A DNA stretch of 64,000 nucleotides from Phoenix dactylifera (GCF_009389715.1 NC_052402.1:20912956-20976955), one strand, 5' to 3'; numbered from the stretch's first letter, positions 24,976 through 37,768 are shown. The notes: a model not told the origin generated them from the sequence alone. Numbers and translations are program-made.

Positions 24976-25530
24976 TTTTTTTTTTTTTTTAATGGTTAAA
25001 ACAGTGTTTCATTTCGTATACTTGTAATGTGAGTACAGCCTCCATGCCAAAAGAGAGTAAATAATACAAAGAGTATGGAATATAATCTAGGCTAGTGCAG
25101 TAGACCTCTGCAATATGTAGGGCAATATAAGAAACGATCCAATCTGCTGCACTGTTCGTCTCCCAATATACATAAGCTAACTGGCAGGAGGTCAACTTCC
25201 GCACTAATTTACATGTGTCTCGTATTAGAGGGTGGCCATTTCCATATTTGTCCACTCCTCGGATATAGTCAATCATTGTGGAAGAATCACCTTCGAGAAA
25301 TAGACTGTCGGCTCCCAGCGCCCGTCTGGCATACAAAATGCCCTCCCAGGATGCCCGCAGCTCTACTCCCACGACCATCAAACCAAGTGTGCTCCGCCCT
25401 CCAGCTGTAATAAATCTGTCCCTATGATTCCTTATCACAAAGCCCACGCCCTCAGATGCGCCATCCTTCGCCGTGTCTCCATCAAAGTTTACCTTAAGAT
25501 AACTCGGACTTGGGGTTACGATTATTAAAA
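24976..25530 (-). mobile_element. 5'-truncated LINE: RNase H domain and poly(A) tail
   Basis: The minus-strand frame reads SYLKVNFDGDTAKDGASEGV (about 25515 down), GFVIRNHRDRF, VGVELRASWEGILYARRALG, LFLEGDSSTMIDYIRG and YVYWETNSAADWIV. This is the RNase H-like domain (RVT_3) at the C-terminus of plant L1-type LINEs, with catalytic D (NFDG), E (VELRA) and D (EGDSS) visible. The copy ends in a 15-base A tail, seen as plus-strand T at about 24977-24991. Everything 5' of the RNase H (endonuclease, RT) is missing, as expected of an incomplete insertion. It lies about 250 bp from the PPR gene's 5' end. Confidence 0.75.
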
Positions 25531-25710
25531 GTCAAGCCGACCTTTGTGTACCCAATTTAAAAAGGGAGGAAGAGAAATGAGGGAGAGTTAATCAATTTTG
25601 GCACATGTCACAATATGTGTATGAAGTCGGCAAGACTTAGCTCCGTCCAAGCCGACTTTGTGTAACCATCTTTAAAAAGGAAGAGAGATGAGGAAGAGTG
25701 TATCAATTAA
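25531..25710. repeat. short tandem duplication flanking the LINE
   Basis: CAAGCCGACCTTTGTGTACC..AAAAAGGGAGGAAGAGAAATG (about 25533-25580) recurs as CAAGCCGACTTTGTGTAACC..AAAAAGGAAGAGAGATG (about 25649-25692), both followed by ATCAATT. In addition CAATATGTATGAAGTC (left of the LINE, near 24948) resembles CAATATGTGTATGAAGTC (near 25611). Confidence 0.6.
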
Positions 25711-26997
25711 AAGTAAGAGTCCAATCAGCAACCGTACCTACCATCCTATGCATTGGATCGATGTATCGAACACCAGTTGTATGCATGTGTAACATGTATT
25801 GTTTATTAAGAAAACAAAGGATTTTATCATGAATAATTTTTCTGGTTTCCATTATCCTTCGGCACCTTACATCCTAAGGCTTCCACATTGGCCCCTTCTG
25901 CAATATCTTGACAATTGAACTTGAAACAATTCTCAGACTAGTATTGAAAATCCAATGCGAGACGCCATCAGAACATTAACAAGCATGCCTTCTATACAGA
26001 ATAAATTCAATTTTCTAAAACTATATGCATTTAATGAAGCTGCCACATAACCTCAAAAATATGAGAAATGTCCAACTTTACAAATAAGTTGTACTAAAAA
26101 ATGTTGAGGAAAAAGCTTGACACACTTGGCACTGAGAGCTTTCCAGTTGTGGAATACAACAATCTTTGAATAATTTAATTTTGAATAGTATGAATCTTCT
26201 ATACACTTTATCAATAATTTTTTTGATTTTTTACTTTATAAATATTAATTTCATCATTACACCACCAAACTGTAAAATACAAAATCTTACACAACATGAA
26301 ATACTCCAAAAGTAATGTGCGACAACTTTTCTGGCTTTTCCTTGAACTCACCAGATATCTAGCATGCAGCAGTAATTGAATAACGGTTTCATAGTTCCCC
26401 AACAAATTGTCTTTCCCAAAATCCATGTAAATTTCAACGATAGAACTGTTGGAAAGAGCAGAAGGTCATTCCAGTTCTGTGTCTCTAAAAACAGCAGCAT
26501 CAAGAATTAATCCTGCAGGCGCAGGAAAGAAACAGATCATCAACACTTAAAAAGGAGCAGAAATCAATTGGCTGTGCTGTTATATTATGATAAGCTTTCT
26601 ATCTCTTCGATGGAAGTCTTTCAATTCTCACTGCTTCACAAGAGTAAGCATGAAACAATTTCATGGCATCAGATAAGTCAACAAATCTCAAGGTGGAAAC
26701 GACATGTTGATGAGAAGCTTCACTGCTTAAATGTCCGTGCAGGTCTGAAAGTCCAAGCACGTTAATATCATTAAACAACCCTCTGGAAGAGTCACTTGAA
26801 CCAAATTCATGAGATAAAAAATCATGAAAATCTATCTCAAGCAGGCCATTGGGGTGATCAAAATAAGAGCTGGCGAGGTAAGCTTGAGTGCATGACAGAC
26901 CGAAAAATATTCTCCGATCACCACTTCCCACATTGCTCACCTGACATTAAATGTAGTATGCAAAAAGAAAAATATTAAAATAATTTATGGTTAAAAC
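25711..26997. other. intergenic
   Basis: AT-rich. A 113-codon minus-strand frame at 26599-26940 has ordinary composition but no family I can name and no promoter or splice support. Confidence 0.3.
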
Positions 26998-27188
26998 TAT
27001 GGTATGTCGTACTGCCCAACTGGATGGTATGAAATCTACCGTATCGTACTGGATCGATACCGGTATCCGGTACGGATGGCGTATCAAGTATAGGTACACC
27101 AAAAAAAATTCAAAAAATAATTTGTATGGTATCATACTAATACTGTACTAGTGTGGTACCAATACGGATCTGGTATGACGAACTTTGG
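26998..27188. repeat. GTACCGGTACC-type dispersed repeat
   Basis: Words GGTATGTCGTACTG, GATACCGGTATCCGGTACGG, GTGGTACCAATACGG and ACGAACTTTGG. The last words (ACTAGTGTGGTACC..GGATC..AACTTTGG) match those ending the 41560-41715 copy (GCTAGTGTGGTACC..GGATC..AACTTTGG), so the two are homologous copies of one unit of about 190 bp. Confidence 0.55.
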
Positions 27189-27968
27189 TTAAAACAATGG
27201 CCAAAACAACAATAAACATAAAATTGCATGACCAAAATTGTACATTATAGTCAGTGGAAAGATAGCATACATTTCTTTCAAGGCACGCTCAAAGACCGAG
27301 TTTATTGCAATCACAAGAATCTTACCTAATGATAATGTTAGGAGACTATAGTGCAGCCCATAATGCAAGACATATAACTCCATGCTAATCTGGTCACGAG
27401 ACGAAGCAACAGCATAACATGCTCAGTTAAAAAAGTCCAAAATCATCAGCCATTGGACCCTATAGTGGCATTGGATGTCCATATAGCAATGATTTCACTT
27501 CCACTGGAACTGCAAATGAGAACAGGCACTAGACATTGTGAGAATCTTAATTGTTCTCCATATATATGGTAGTGGGGTCACAATGAGCATTCATGTTACA
27601 TTAATTGAAAATAAGAAACAAGAGGGGGAAAAAAATGAAGTTTTAGAGGATTAGTTAGCTGATTCTGATTTTTGAGGGAGCTAAACAAGTCAGTTTGGGG
27701 ATGTAATTCAGCAGCAACTAAATAATAACTAAGAAAACAAAACACGAGATCCCTCGGTCAGGACAATTTTGAAATTTAGACAATTTTGGGTTTCCAACTC
27801 TACGACCTAACCCGAACTTGCCTATGAGATAGCATTATTTAGTTTTCCTGATCCTCATTACTATTAGAAGAAAAAGAAGCATGCCCACTCTAATTATCTG
27901 TTAATGATATCTATTTCTTGAGTTGGGCTTTTTTTTTTTTCTTTTTATGAAAGAATGGTAGATTTCAG

Positions 27969-28466
27969 GGATGCAATCTACCGGAGCATTACTATTGAAG
28001 TGTTTGACCCTGAAGAGTTTCCAGCATCAATAAACTTGTCGACGAAGCACAAGGTCCTTGACCTTAAACAACTGGATTGAAACATCCATTGTAATTTGGA
28101 AGAGAAAGACGCATAATAAGGATGGCAAGTCATCTTGGGGTTGAGCAGTTTGAAAAGAGAGCATAAACTTACACCTTATCAAACAAAGATTGGATGGCAT
28201 TCCTCAATCAACCCTTGACATAAGCAAAATCAAGTACAACAGAGTGAACTCTCTCTTTCCTCATTATCCTAAAATAACATGTCTTTCCCTCAACTGAAAA
28301 ACAATAAAAGCAAGTTCTTAACCATCTATTGAAATTTCGGCAGGATGTTGGACAGGCTGTTATGGAAAGCTACTCGATGGTTCTAGAAAGCTTAGCATTC
28401 ACCGTGATGTTGCGAATTGAAGATGTCCTTTATGCAGACCCTATTACTGGAGATTTTATCACATAA
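27969..28466 (+). pseudogene. RopGEF (PRONE domain) pseudogene fragment
   Basis: After an AG acceptor at 27967-27968 the plus strand encodes AIYRSITIEVFDPEEFPASI, NLSTKHKVLDLK, then after a one-base frame change SIVIWKRKTHNKDGKSSWG, stops and a small deletion, then IPQSTLDISKIKYNR ending at 28243. A GT-AG intron (28244-28343) follows, then DVGQAVMESYSMVLESLAFT and RIEDVLYAD to a stop at 28466. These blocks are collinear with the C-terminal part of the PRONE domain of plant RopGEFs, which activate Rho-of-plants GTPases. The intron shows it came by DNA duplication rather than by retrotransposition. The frameshift, stops and missing upstream exons make it non-functional. Confidence 0.75.
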
Positions 28467-28954
28467 GGACTCAAACACAAAGCACTCATGGTCCGATCCA
28501 GAGCCTGCGTCCAGCCAGTGAGTAGATGGGTTTCAATGTCTCTTCATTTATCTGGCCATCCATCTCAAACCTTGCTTCTGATCCTTATGATATTGGCCTT
28601 GACTCTCAAGTTTTATGTGCATAAATATTAGACAAATCGAACCTGACTATCTACAAACCACGTAACAATATTGACCTCGATGTATTATTGCTTGAGTAAA
28701 TGAACTTTGTTGCCCCCCGTAACTTTTGACTTGATTTTCTTTTTTGCTCTTTTTCTTACTGGTTCTTTGTTTCCGTGTGTGTGATTGCTTTATTTAATTT
28801 CTCTTTAGCAAATTGAAGATTTTTATGCAGCAGTTCTCTTTATAAGCTTCTTTGAATTGTCTGTGGTAGACTAAGCTTGGTAAAGAAAAATTTCAGATAA
28901 AAAGTTCAACCTTGAAAAAGTAAATTATATTTCTTTATTATGAATTATAGCATG

Positions 28955-29205
28955 ACCCAACACATATCCGAACCGGACCTGACCGGGACTCATTTCAAAC
29001 CTAATTTTTTTGGATTGGGATCGGATTATACATGGACCCAACCTGTCCCGAATGATCTATTGGATCAAAAATTGTAGCCGTGAACTCAATCCAACCCGAT
29101 CTAATCTTCTATTGTTTTGTGTTTGGGTCCAACATTAGGACCCGAATAAAAAACTAGATAGGGTTGGGGTGACTCAGGACCTAGTCTGACCCATTTGTGG
29201 TCCTG
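28955..29205. mobile_element. fragment of the GGGTCGGG hAT-like MITE
   Basis: Collinear with 2625-2870: TATCCGAACCGGACC, TTGGATTGGGATCGGATTA, TACATGGACCCAACC, ATTGGATCAAAAATTG, ATTAGGACCCGAATAAAAAA and CTGACCCATTTG. The left half of the element is missing. Confidence 0.6.
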
Positions 29206-29309
29206 GTTTTAACTACACTCGACAAGCAACTTGTAGTTCAATTTTGACAGAGAGAATTTTACATTTAACTTCCTAATGATGACCACTATTAGTATTAGTA
29301 TGGAGTCTA

Positions 29310-29490
<181 letters not shown>

Positions 29491-29737
29491 GTGTATATAT
29501 GTCTGTATATGATATTAATTTTGATTTGGTTCTTGCACAGGACAACGACTAGCTTAAATTGGATACATGCAGTTTTACATTTAGGGTGTGTTAGAGAAAA
29601 TGATATTGGATCTATTGAGATCAAGCGGGATGAGCTAGAGAGAGAGTTGGGGAGTGAGGCTAATCTAGTGAGATTGTTTAATAAAATTCTCCTGAATCGG
29701 TAACACCCACACACTTTTTATGCTCTCTCTCTCTCTC

Positions 29738-29774
<37 letters not shown>

Positions 29775-29810
29775 GCACCGAAATGAAGTCTCTGCTTGTA
29801 CTAAGAGTGG

Positions 29811-30055
29811 AAACTAATATTAATGATAGAACTTAAGTCCGCATTCCACATTATCATTAAAAAGTTGAAATCCATATATTAATTAAATCAACTTATTAAT
29901 TAGAATAATATATTAATTGAATGTTGGTTTTAAAATAATAATTTTTAATCATTGGCCACAAGGACACTAACATTAATGACATGATTTAAATCCTTTCCGC
30001 ATTGCATTTTATCATTAATGAGGTGAAAACTATGTATTAATTAAATCAACGGGAC
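29811..30055. repeat. diverged tandem duplication in AT-rich DNA
   Basis: ATTAATGATAGAACTTAAGT, CGCATTCCACATTATCATTA and TATATTAATTAAATCAAC (from 29818) recur as ATTAATGACATGATTTAAAT, CGCATTGCATTTTATCATTA and TGTATTAATTAAATCAAC (from 29972); period about 154 bp. Confidence 0.55.
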
Positions 30056-31600
30056 AAGAGTAAACAAACGATTATAGGCTACAAAAATGGTTTTCTAATT
30101 TGTTATATAAATATTATAACAATTAGGAAATAATCTATATAATAATTAAAATAATATATCCAGCATTCATAATTTATTTAATATAATATAATAATTATAT
30201 AATAATATATAAAATAAATATATTTTAATTTATTATAAAAAATATATTTAATATTATATATAATTACATGTTCACAATTAAGTTTTAATTTAAACTCAAG
30301 CCAATTGACGCATTTATGACCTTGAAATTTAGTATAATTTATACTCTAACATGCATATACGTAAATTAGTTTGTGATTTCAAGTAGCAATTGTTACGATA
30401 TCATTATTATACCATAATAGTTGAGACAAACCTACATAATATCTTAAATATAATTTATTATATTATTATATTACACTTCAAGAAAAATTTGAAAATAGAG
30501 AAAAAAAATCATATCCGTATATCTCATCAGTTATATGTTACTAAACTAAACTATTAAGTGAACTCGAAAAATGCTTCATCTCTTCCAAAATAGGTATGGG
30601 ACAATAGGTATTTAGAACGTTAGGATTATTTTTTAAGAAAATGCTTCATCTCTTTCAAAATCCCTCCAAAATTTGTTCAATTCATGTTTTGTTGTCTTTT
30701 GAATGGCAAAGTTGGCATCTTGGCCCTAATAAACCATGGCTTGTCATGTTTGGTACAATATTTACATCCGATGTGAGAAGATTATTGGATAAACATAGCA
30801 GCATCCATTTTTTTAAAACTTTTGATTGTAAGAAAAATGTGTTTTTTTATGAGACCACATATATTTACACTGTGGGTCCTGTAGTTGTTAGTTTTATTTT
30901 TAAAATCTTTTTTGTTTTTCCAATTCTAGGAGTTCCCTTTACATGATAGTGGATTAGAGCTTCGGACACACGTTACAAATACCTTTTTTGTCTGTCCAAT
31001 TCTAGTTTTCTCTATATAACGCTAGATTAGAAGTTTGCGACTGAAATGTACCTTGGAAATAGATTAAATAATGTGCTTCGGAGTGGAGTCTTATGCACTG
31101 TTTATGAGTGTCCTTTCAATGTTGCTACCTTAGTTTCAAATTTAGTCAATTGGATCTAAATGTTAAATAGAAGCCTGATAAAGGATAGCGTTCAAAACTT
31201 TTCTAGCTATCCTTGATGGATCTAGCTATTTAATTCAGCGTATATTGATGAGATTTTGGATATCAATGTGATATTATACTGTTTCAACGTAAGTAATGGA
31301 TCTAATTGTTAGAGTTCAGTCAAACGAGGGACATGGCACTAAGTTTCCCTGAGTTTATCTGAATGGATTTATTTCAGGATATGCTTGGTGACAACGGACC
31401 AATAAATTTAGTAACGTCCCGGGTCTCGGTTTCCTGACCATCCCGGCCCCACGTAATGAATGAATCAGCTGGCTCTCGCCCCCCCCGCAAAGTGCCAACT
31501 CTGCTTTCCACCCGGAATCAAGTGCTAGCCTCCAATCTTCCACGCAGGAACGACTTTGGTCATGCGGAACATCACACCCCTCTGCCACCTAGCGCGAAGG
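30056..31600. other. intergenic, AT-rich
   Basis: Very AT-rich to about 30550, then unremarkable. A 101-codon plus-strand frame at 30641-30946 has no recognisable family. Confidence 0.35.
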
Positions 31601-31605
31601 TTATG

Positions 31606-31613
31606 TATATATA
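31606..31613 (+). promoter_or_regulatory. TATA box of the plant mobile domain gene
   Basis: TATATATA followed by GG, about 355 nt upstream of the ATG at 31965. Transcription from here would give a leader of about 320 nt. Confidence 0.5.
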
Positions 31614-31856
31614 GGATGACAGGTGGCAGATTTAGCAACCACCTCAACGGCCGGATACGGTAAGACAAAAAAAAAGGCAACCTTTTGAATTCTTTCCTTC
31701 TCTAAACCCTTCTTCACCCCCCCTCGCCACTTTCCCATGCCCTCTTCCTTTCACTGAACCCATCTACTCTTTTTCTTCTCCGGGTTTCTCTTCTTTCCCC
31801 TTATTCACCCATTAGACCTCTGTTTTCTCCTCTCCTCTTCTCTCTTCTCTGTATCT

Positions 31857-31860
<4 letters not shown>

Positions 31861-31915
<55 letters not shown>
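31861..31915 (+). repeat. (CT)n tract in the 5' leader
   Basis: 55 bases of perfect CT, about 50 nt before the start codon, inside the predicted 5'UTR. Plant BPC/GAGA-binding proteins recognise such tracts, so it may be regulatory. Confidence 0.85.
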
Positions 31916-31919
<4 letters not shown>

Positions 31920-31964
31920 CTTGTGCTCCTTTGGATGAGCCATTGAGACCAAAGGGGAGCAAAA

Positions 31965-34804
31965 ATGGAGGGAGAGGAAAGCAAGGAGGTTCTGGTGGAA
32001 GAAAGAGAGGAAGACATGGTGGGAGTAACGGAGCAGAGAAATCCCGTCAGAAGAATGGGTTGGTTCATCAATCCCAGCGGGGGCTCTGGCCGCGCTCCCT
32101 TTGTGCCTTCGCGGCATAAAGCCGCCTCCTTTGCCGCTCCCGAGGCCCCAGAGATCCTCTTCAAAGGATGGCGGTCCCACCTGAGGAAGTGGGAGGAGTG
32201 GGTCCACAAGCTGGAGCCCATTTATGGCGATTCTTGGAAAAAAGCTGGGATTTCTGAGGCGATCAAGGCCTCTGTTTACAAAATCCGGAGGGACGCCGCT
32301 CTGGTTTTGGGGATCGCCGCGTACTGGTGCGAGGAGACCAGCTCCTTTCTCTTCCCCTGGGGGGAGGCCACTATCACGTTAGAAGATGTCATGGTTCTCG
32401 GTGGGTTCCCGGTGGTCGGCGAGCCGGTGAGGGGATCGTTGGACGGCGAGCTTGCAGAGATGGAGCTGAGGCTGGCGGTCGAGCACAAGAAATTTTATAA
32501 GTATTCTTGCAAGAAACCTGAGCAGAGTGCGTGGATGAGGCACTTTGTCGAGGGCGAGGGCGACGAGTTCGAGCACGTGGCCTTCTTGTCGCTGTGGCTG
32601 TCGAGGTTTGTCTTCCCTGCTCATCCAGAGAAAACTGTGTCTCTGCAGATGATACCAATTGCCGTTCGGTTGGCACGAGGGGCGAGGATAGCCCTTGCTC
32701 CGGCGCTCCTCGCGAGCCTCTACCGGGACCTGCAGGCAGTGAAGAATTGTCTCATCAGCAAGTGCAGGGAAGAGGTACCATCTTTATTTGTCTGGGCACC
32801 TTTTGATCTATTGCAAATGTGGGTATGGGAGCGGTTCGTTGCTCTGAGGCCCGAAATGAAAAATTCTGTGGATTATGGCGAGCCAAGGACCAAAAGATGG
32901 CATGATATAAGTAAGAAAATGGAATTCTCATTCATTCGCTGGGTTTTTGAGTCGCCTAGCGAGTTTCAGTGGCGACCGTACGTTAGTAATCTGGATAATT
33001 GGAGGAAACCCTCCTTTTATAGAGAGAATGGTGAATGGATTCATGGCTGTGCAGATAAAGATGAGGACTTGAGATCATTCGCTCAGTGCTTGAGAGCTTC
33101 TGCGCTAGTAGGAGTAGATTGTGTCAAACAGTATCTTCCACATCGGGTGGCGATGCAGTTTGGATTGGATCAGGACTTGCCTGCTTATGTCCCCCGTTCT
33201 TATTCGACATGGGAGGCTGCATGGAAAACATATGAAATTGATGCAGACAATGTCGTGTTCTATGTTCCTCCTCAGCTCTTCGAGTCGGATGTCACGCTCC
33301 AGTATTCAGTTTGGTGGAAGAAGTACATGCTGTCTTGTTGTATTGATGTGGTTAAAAGTGTTGTAGGTCCACATATTTCCTTGGTGATTGGCGAAAAAGC
33401 TCCGCGGAATGCAGCAGCAGTGAAGAAGAATAAGAAGGAGAAGAAAGATGTCTCTCTGACTATTCATAAGAAGCGAAAGTTGCAAGATTTCTATGATACC
33501 CCGCTCTCAGATTGGCCTGATTTTGAAAATCGTCGCTGTGATGGTGAGGAAAAACATGTAAAATCTGACAAGACTTCATCAGCTGCTAATAAAATTCAAA
33601 ACCAGAAGCTATCTGGAGAGGGCAAAGAAGAGAACAAAGAAAATTTGGAGGCTCTGGGGCATAATGAAGAACAGAGAGCACAGACTGAAGAAGATTTGGC
33701 ATCTGAACCACTGGACAAGGAGGGTGAGGCAACTGTGGACAAGACGGCTGTGGGAGATGTTGAGAGAACAGAAATAAGTATGAAGCTATCTAAAGAACAT
33801 GCAGAGCAAAGCAACCAGATTGCAGCGGAAACCAGAGAAAACAAAATAGAGAACAAAACAGAACTGGGAGAAGCTTGTCCACCTGATCCATTGGAAATGA
33901 TGTATAGGGAACTGCTGGAAGATGTTCAGATAAAGGAACCTGAAGCTTCTGTTCCATTTCTACTACAAGCAAGATTCAAATTGGAACAAGAGCGAAAAGC
34001 TAAAGAATTAGAAGAAGAAATGAAGATCAAAAAGCTTAAGGAAGAGATTGCTACTATGCAAGCAAAACTTATGGATCTAGAATCCCAGTCTGAGGTGTGT
34101 TCCAAATTAAAATTGCTCTTTCTTTTAGTTTATATCTATTCAGTATTTAGTATATGTACAGTATGTAACTTTGAATTCTAAGTAGGTCTGCTAGTTAGCT
34201 TTTAATTAGTCTGATGGTTCTGAAGGTCACTGAGCTATACCTCATAGATGGCTTTTATATGCTAATATAGATGACTACTTTTCCTATTCTTAAGATTGTG
34301 TCTTCCCTTCTTTCTTTCTACTCCTTCTTGGGGAAATGCTGTTTGTTTATTCATTATTATTAATGAATTAATTTTGTCCAATCTTTTTCCCAAAAAGTGT
34401 CTTGCGGTCAATCATTAACTTGAACAGATACTATAACATTCTGATCCAAGAAAATCCAGTGCTTAGGAACTTTAACACCATTAAAACATTAAAAAAACTT
34501 AATGCAATTCACTGTGCTCATTATGTTGCTAATCTGGAAGCAAGACTCATTGTTCTTTGAAGAAAGCCAATTATAACCAGAATCATCAAGTCCTATCTCA
34601 ACTATTTGGTTAGCCTCTACAAATTCTCATTTGCCAAGAATTCCGATTTATAGCTATCTTTAATGTTATTTTAAGCTGCACTGCTTCTTGGATCCCCCCT
34701 CAGATCTTAGTTCTATCCGTCTGTATCATCTTAATTTTTTTGCACCATTTCAGGATAAAGTGATGGAGAAAAATGATAAAAAACTAAGTACTGCTAGAGA
34801 ATGA
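31965..34804 (+). CDS. plant mobile domain (PMD) protein, two exons
   Basis: Exon 1 is 31965-34094. A GT-AG intron (34095-34753) separates it from a short exon 34754-34804, giving 726 residues; splicing falls between codons. If the intron is retained the frame runs on only to 34181. The PMD (PF10536) begins near residue 60: ILFKGWRSHLRKWEEWVHKL, AIKASVYKIRRDAALVLGIA, YWCEETSSFLFPWGEATITL and EDVMVLGGFPVVGEPVRG. It runs to about residue 430 and includes LWLSRFVFP and LAPALLASLYRDL. A lysine-rich stretch (KKNKKEKKD) follows that could act in nuclear import, then an acidic, low-complexity segment and a C-terminal coiled coil (KLEQERKAKELEEEMKIKKL). PMD proteins include MAIN/MAIL1, nuclear factors for silencing and meristem integrity, and transposon-carried relatives. 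This copy has promoter features and an intron, so a host gene is likelier. Molecular function unknown. Confidence 0.85.
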
Positions 34805-36284
34805 TGAATCAAGTAAAAGGAAATTTTTGAGCAATATGGTTGTCAAAGTCCAAAATATGGTTTACTTGCATGAACTTTACAAACCTTTATCCTCAGAACT
34901 TTGAAAATGAAATTAGCAATTATTTAACTCTTAAGAACTATGAAATGCAGAAAAAATTACAAGAAGAATATATATTTTTTTTTTGAAAAAAAATTGAAGT
35001 ATGGGCTTTGACAAAAAAGAAGAACTAAGGATATTTGTTACATCTCAAATCATTTTCACTAACATAAATCACTTATTTTGAAATATAATGGAGAAAACTT
35101 TTGAAGTTTACATATGGAGTAAATATTAGTATAAAAGGCAAAAAGAACCAAGATAAATGCTGCCAATTCCTAAACTTTCTGTTGCAAAAATCAGATCCAA
35201 GAGCCTCATAGTAAATGTTGCTGAAGGAAACAAATATTATGGTAGCAAAAAGATCTGATCAAGCCATCAAAGATAATAGGACTATAATTAATAAGAGTAT
35301 TACATAAGCAACAAAGTGTCTTCTCTAGTGCCCTAGCTATAAGGTCCGTCTAACTTAATTTGAGGCAATCATCTGCCCAAAAAGCATGGCAGCTGCTCAC
35401 TCTTGTAGGTGTTTGTTTTCACAGTGACAATCTTGCAGACTAACAAGAGAATTTGGTATGTCTAGAAAATATTTCCAATAAAAGAGGTTATGCTATAAGT
35501 TGCATATCTTTTATGTCCATCCTTATCTGCTTACTGATTTACTTTCTGATGCTTCCTCTTTTATCATTTATAAGTCCAACTTAAGACGGGCAAAAATGAG
35601 AGGCCTTTATAGTGAATAACATTTTAAGTAGCATGTTGTTAATCATGAGATTTTCTATATGGCTTTAAATTCTCTAGTTTCTCCATTTTGTTTATGTAAT
35701 ACTTTCTGATTCCAATAAACTCAAGTTGTTTGTCTTTAATTTGGTCATACATTGTCTTTGAATGAACTAATGAAACAAAATTGCTTCTAAATAATGTATT
35801 TAGAATATTTGGTCTTAACTGCTTCCTACTTCCACTAAAAATGAAACTAAAAATTACATGACCGATTTAATACTTGCTGTCAATGATGTTTGTCCCTCTC
35901 TCGAGTTCCAAATCCTCACATGAAAAGTCCATGAGCACATGCAGCCATGTGCTCGCACAGGATTATGCAATGGCTTTCCCAAGTGTGATTAGCCATGCGC
36001 CTCTTGAATCATTCATGGACCAGCGAGGACAGTGGTGCACTTCCATGTTAGCGTGCAAGTGTTATGCATGTTCACCCTGCATAGGCATGGGAAGGCTCCT
36101 TCTCATATGGTGAATGTTTCATGTCATCTGACACTTCAACGGGTTGTCCTTAAGAAGCCTCACTCATGGATAAATATTATATCTCGAAAGGGGATATTTA
36201 CAAATGAGTGTTCGCCTTTTAACCAATTTCAAAATAATTGAATGCATGTAATTGGTTAGCCAAATATGAGAAACAAGGTATGCT
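34805..36284. other. intergenic
   Basis: No gene supported; short plus-strand frames near 35874-36241 look random. Confidence 0.35.
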
Positions 36285-36490
36285 GTACCGGCCTGTATGG
36301 GCCGGTACGAACCAGTCCGGGCAGGGATCGGTACCGGATCAGCGTGGGATCCGGTATCGAAAGTTTTTCATTGAAAAATCAGCCGGTACGACTGCCGTAC
36401 CGGTATGGAACCGGTACGGATCGATACGGAACCGGTACGTACCGGTCCGGGCCGCCATCGGTACACCGACCGGCACTAGTACACCGGCCC
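36285..36490. repeat. GTACCGGTACC-type dispersed repeat, well preserved
   Basis: GGCCGGTACGAACC, GATCGGTACCGG, GCCGTACCGGTATGG, GGAACCGGTACGTACCGG and CATCGGTACACCGACCGG. GC-rich island in AT-rich DNA; the frames through it are by-products. Confidence 0.7.
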
Positions 36491-37767
36491 TTGATGAGAA
36501 CAATACGAAAAGGTGTACAAATGTAGTGCTAATTATCCGGCAATCTTTACAGTGTCCTTATGCAAGTGCTTGTTAAAGAGTTGAGATGGGTGCCCCAAAC
36601 TGCTTCATGCAAGAACTACAAAGCATGGACGCTAAAACAAAAGGCGGCAACATCATGATATGGATATGTGGATAGAACAAGTTTTGAAAAAAGGGCATGA
36701 CAACCTAGTATGCAGCAATATATATGTATATATATATATATATTATACACATATTATGAGAAAGCAGCCATAAATCGGACAATAAAGTCCATTTGTATAA
36801 AAACATATAACATCCAAAAACTCCATCATTTAATGAACATTTAAGTTTGTAGATCACAATCCACACTTTATGTGGTAACTTCAGCATCACGTACTCTAAA
36901 ATTGACCATCCATCATGAAAAGTTCAACATTGATTGAAAGAAAGAAAGCACCTCCTCCGCATCTTGGATATGCTACACATCTTGGGCATGTTGCAGAAGT
37001 ATCTGGAGCCCTTATTTAATTTTAAAAAGTAGAATATGTCAAAACAAGTATCCAACACATATCCTAACCTTCTGCGATGAGTATATGATATATATTGGAT
37101 AAGAACTTGGCATGCAATTTCCATTATCTAAACTTCCAGTGCATCGACATGGCCAGAGTCCGATCACTTCAATGCTGATACTATAATAAGTGCTCTGGGT
37201 TATTTGTATCATGCAAATATGATGCACAAAAATCAATTACTTGTATTACTTTTGTATGAACATCGACCTTTGAATCTATATTTTTTTTCGTCTCATACTT
37301 GTTACTGCTAAAACTACTAAAATGCTTGGCCACCGCATATCACTAAATTACTTTACTACCTTTGGCGAGTTAATTTGAGATCTTCTCTGCAATTGTCTGG
37401 CCGAGGGAGATTTTATTTCAAAGTTTTTGTGCATTAAAGCCAAAAGGCAGGTGCATCAAAGGAGGGTGATGATCAAGAAATGCCACCTTTGTCGAATGCC
37501 TTGATTTACTTTATTCTCCAAATGCCCATAAGGAGTAGTGGGAGCTTGCCTAGCCTTGTATTTGTAGTAGGCGCTTGAAGGAGCTTTAAATCTCATGAGA
37601 GTTGGGGAACCAAAAAAGAGATGGGGCTAGTTTCTAGCAAATGACTCCAAAAGAAGCATGAGCTAATTCACGACCAATTCCTCTTGTAAAGCATTTCTTC
37701 TAGAATTATATAAGTATCCTATTTTTGATTGCTAACCATAAGAACAATTTCATTTACATTTGTATTT
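36491..37767. other. intergenic
   Basis: Contains a short TA tract at 36718-36745. No gene supported. Confidence 0.35.
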
Positions 37768-37768
37768 A

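Noticed and set aside
31812..32676. Minus- and plus-strand frames overlapping the PMD gene start, including an Arg-Glu repeat frame
   Set aside because: Products of the CT tract and shadows of the PMD coding exon.
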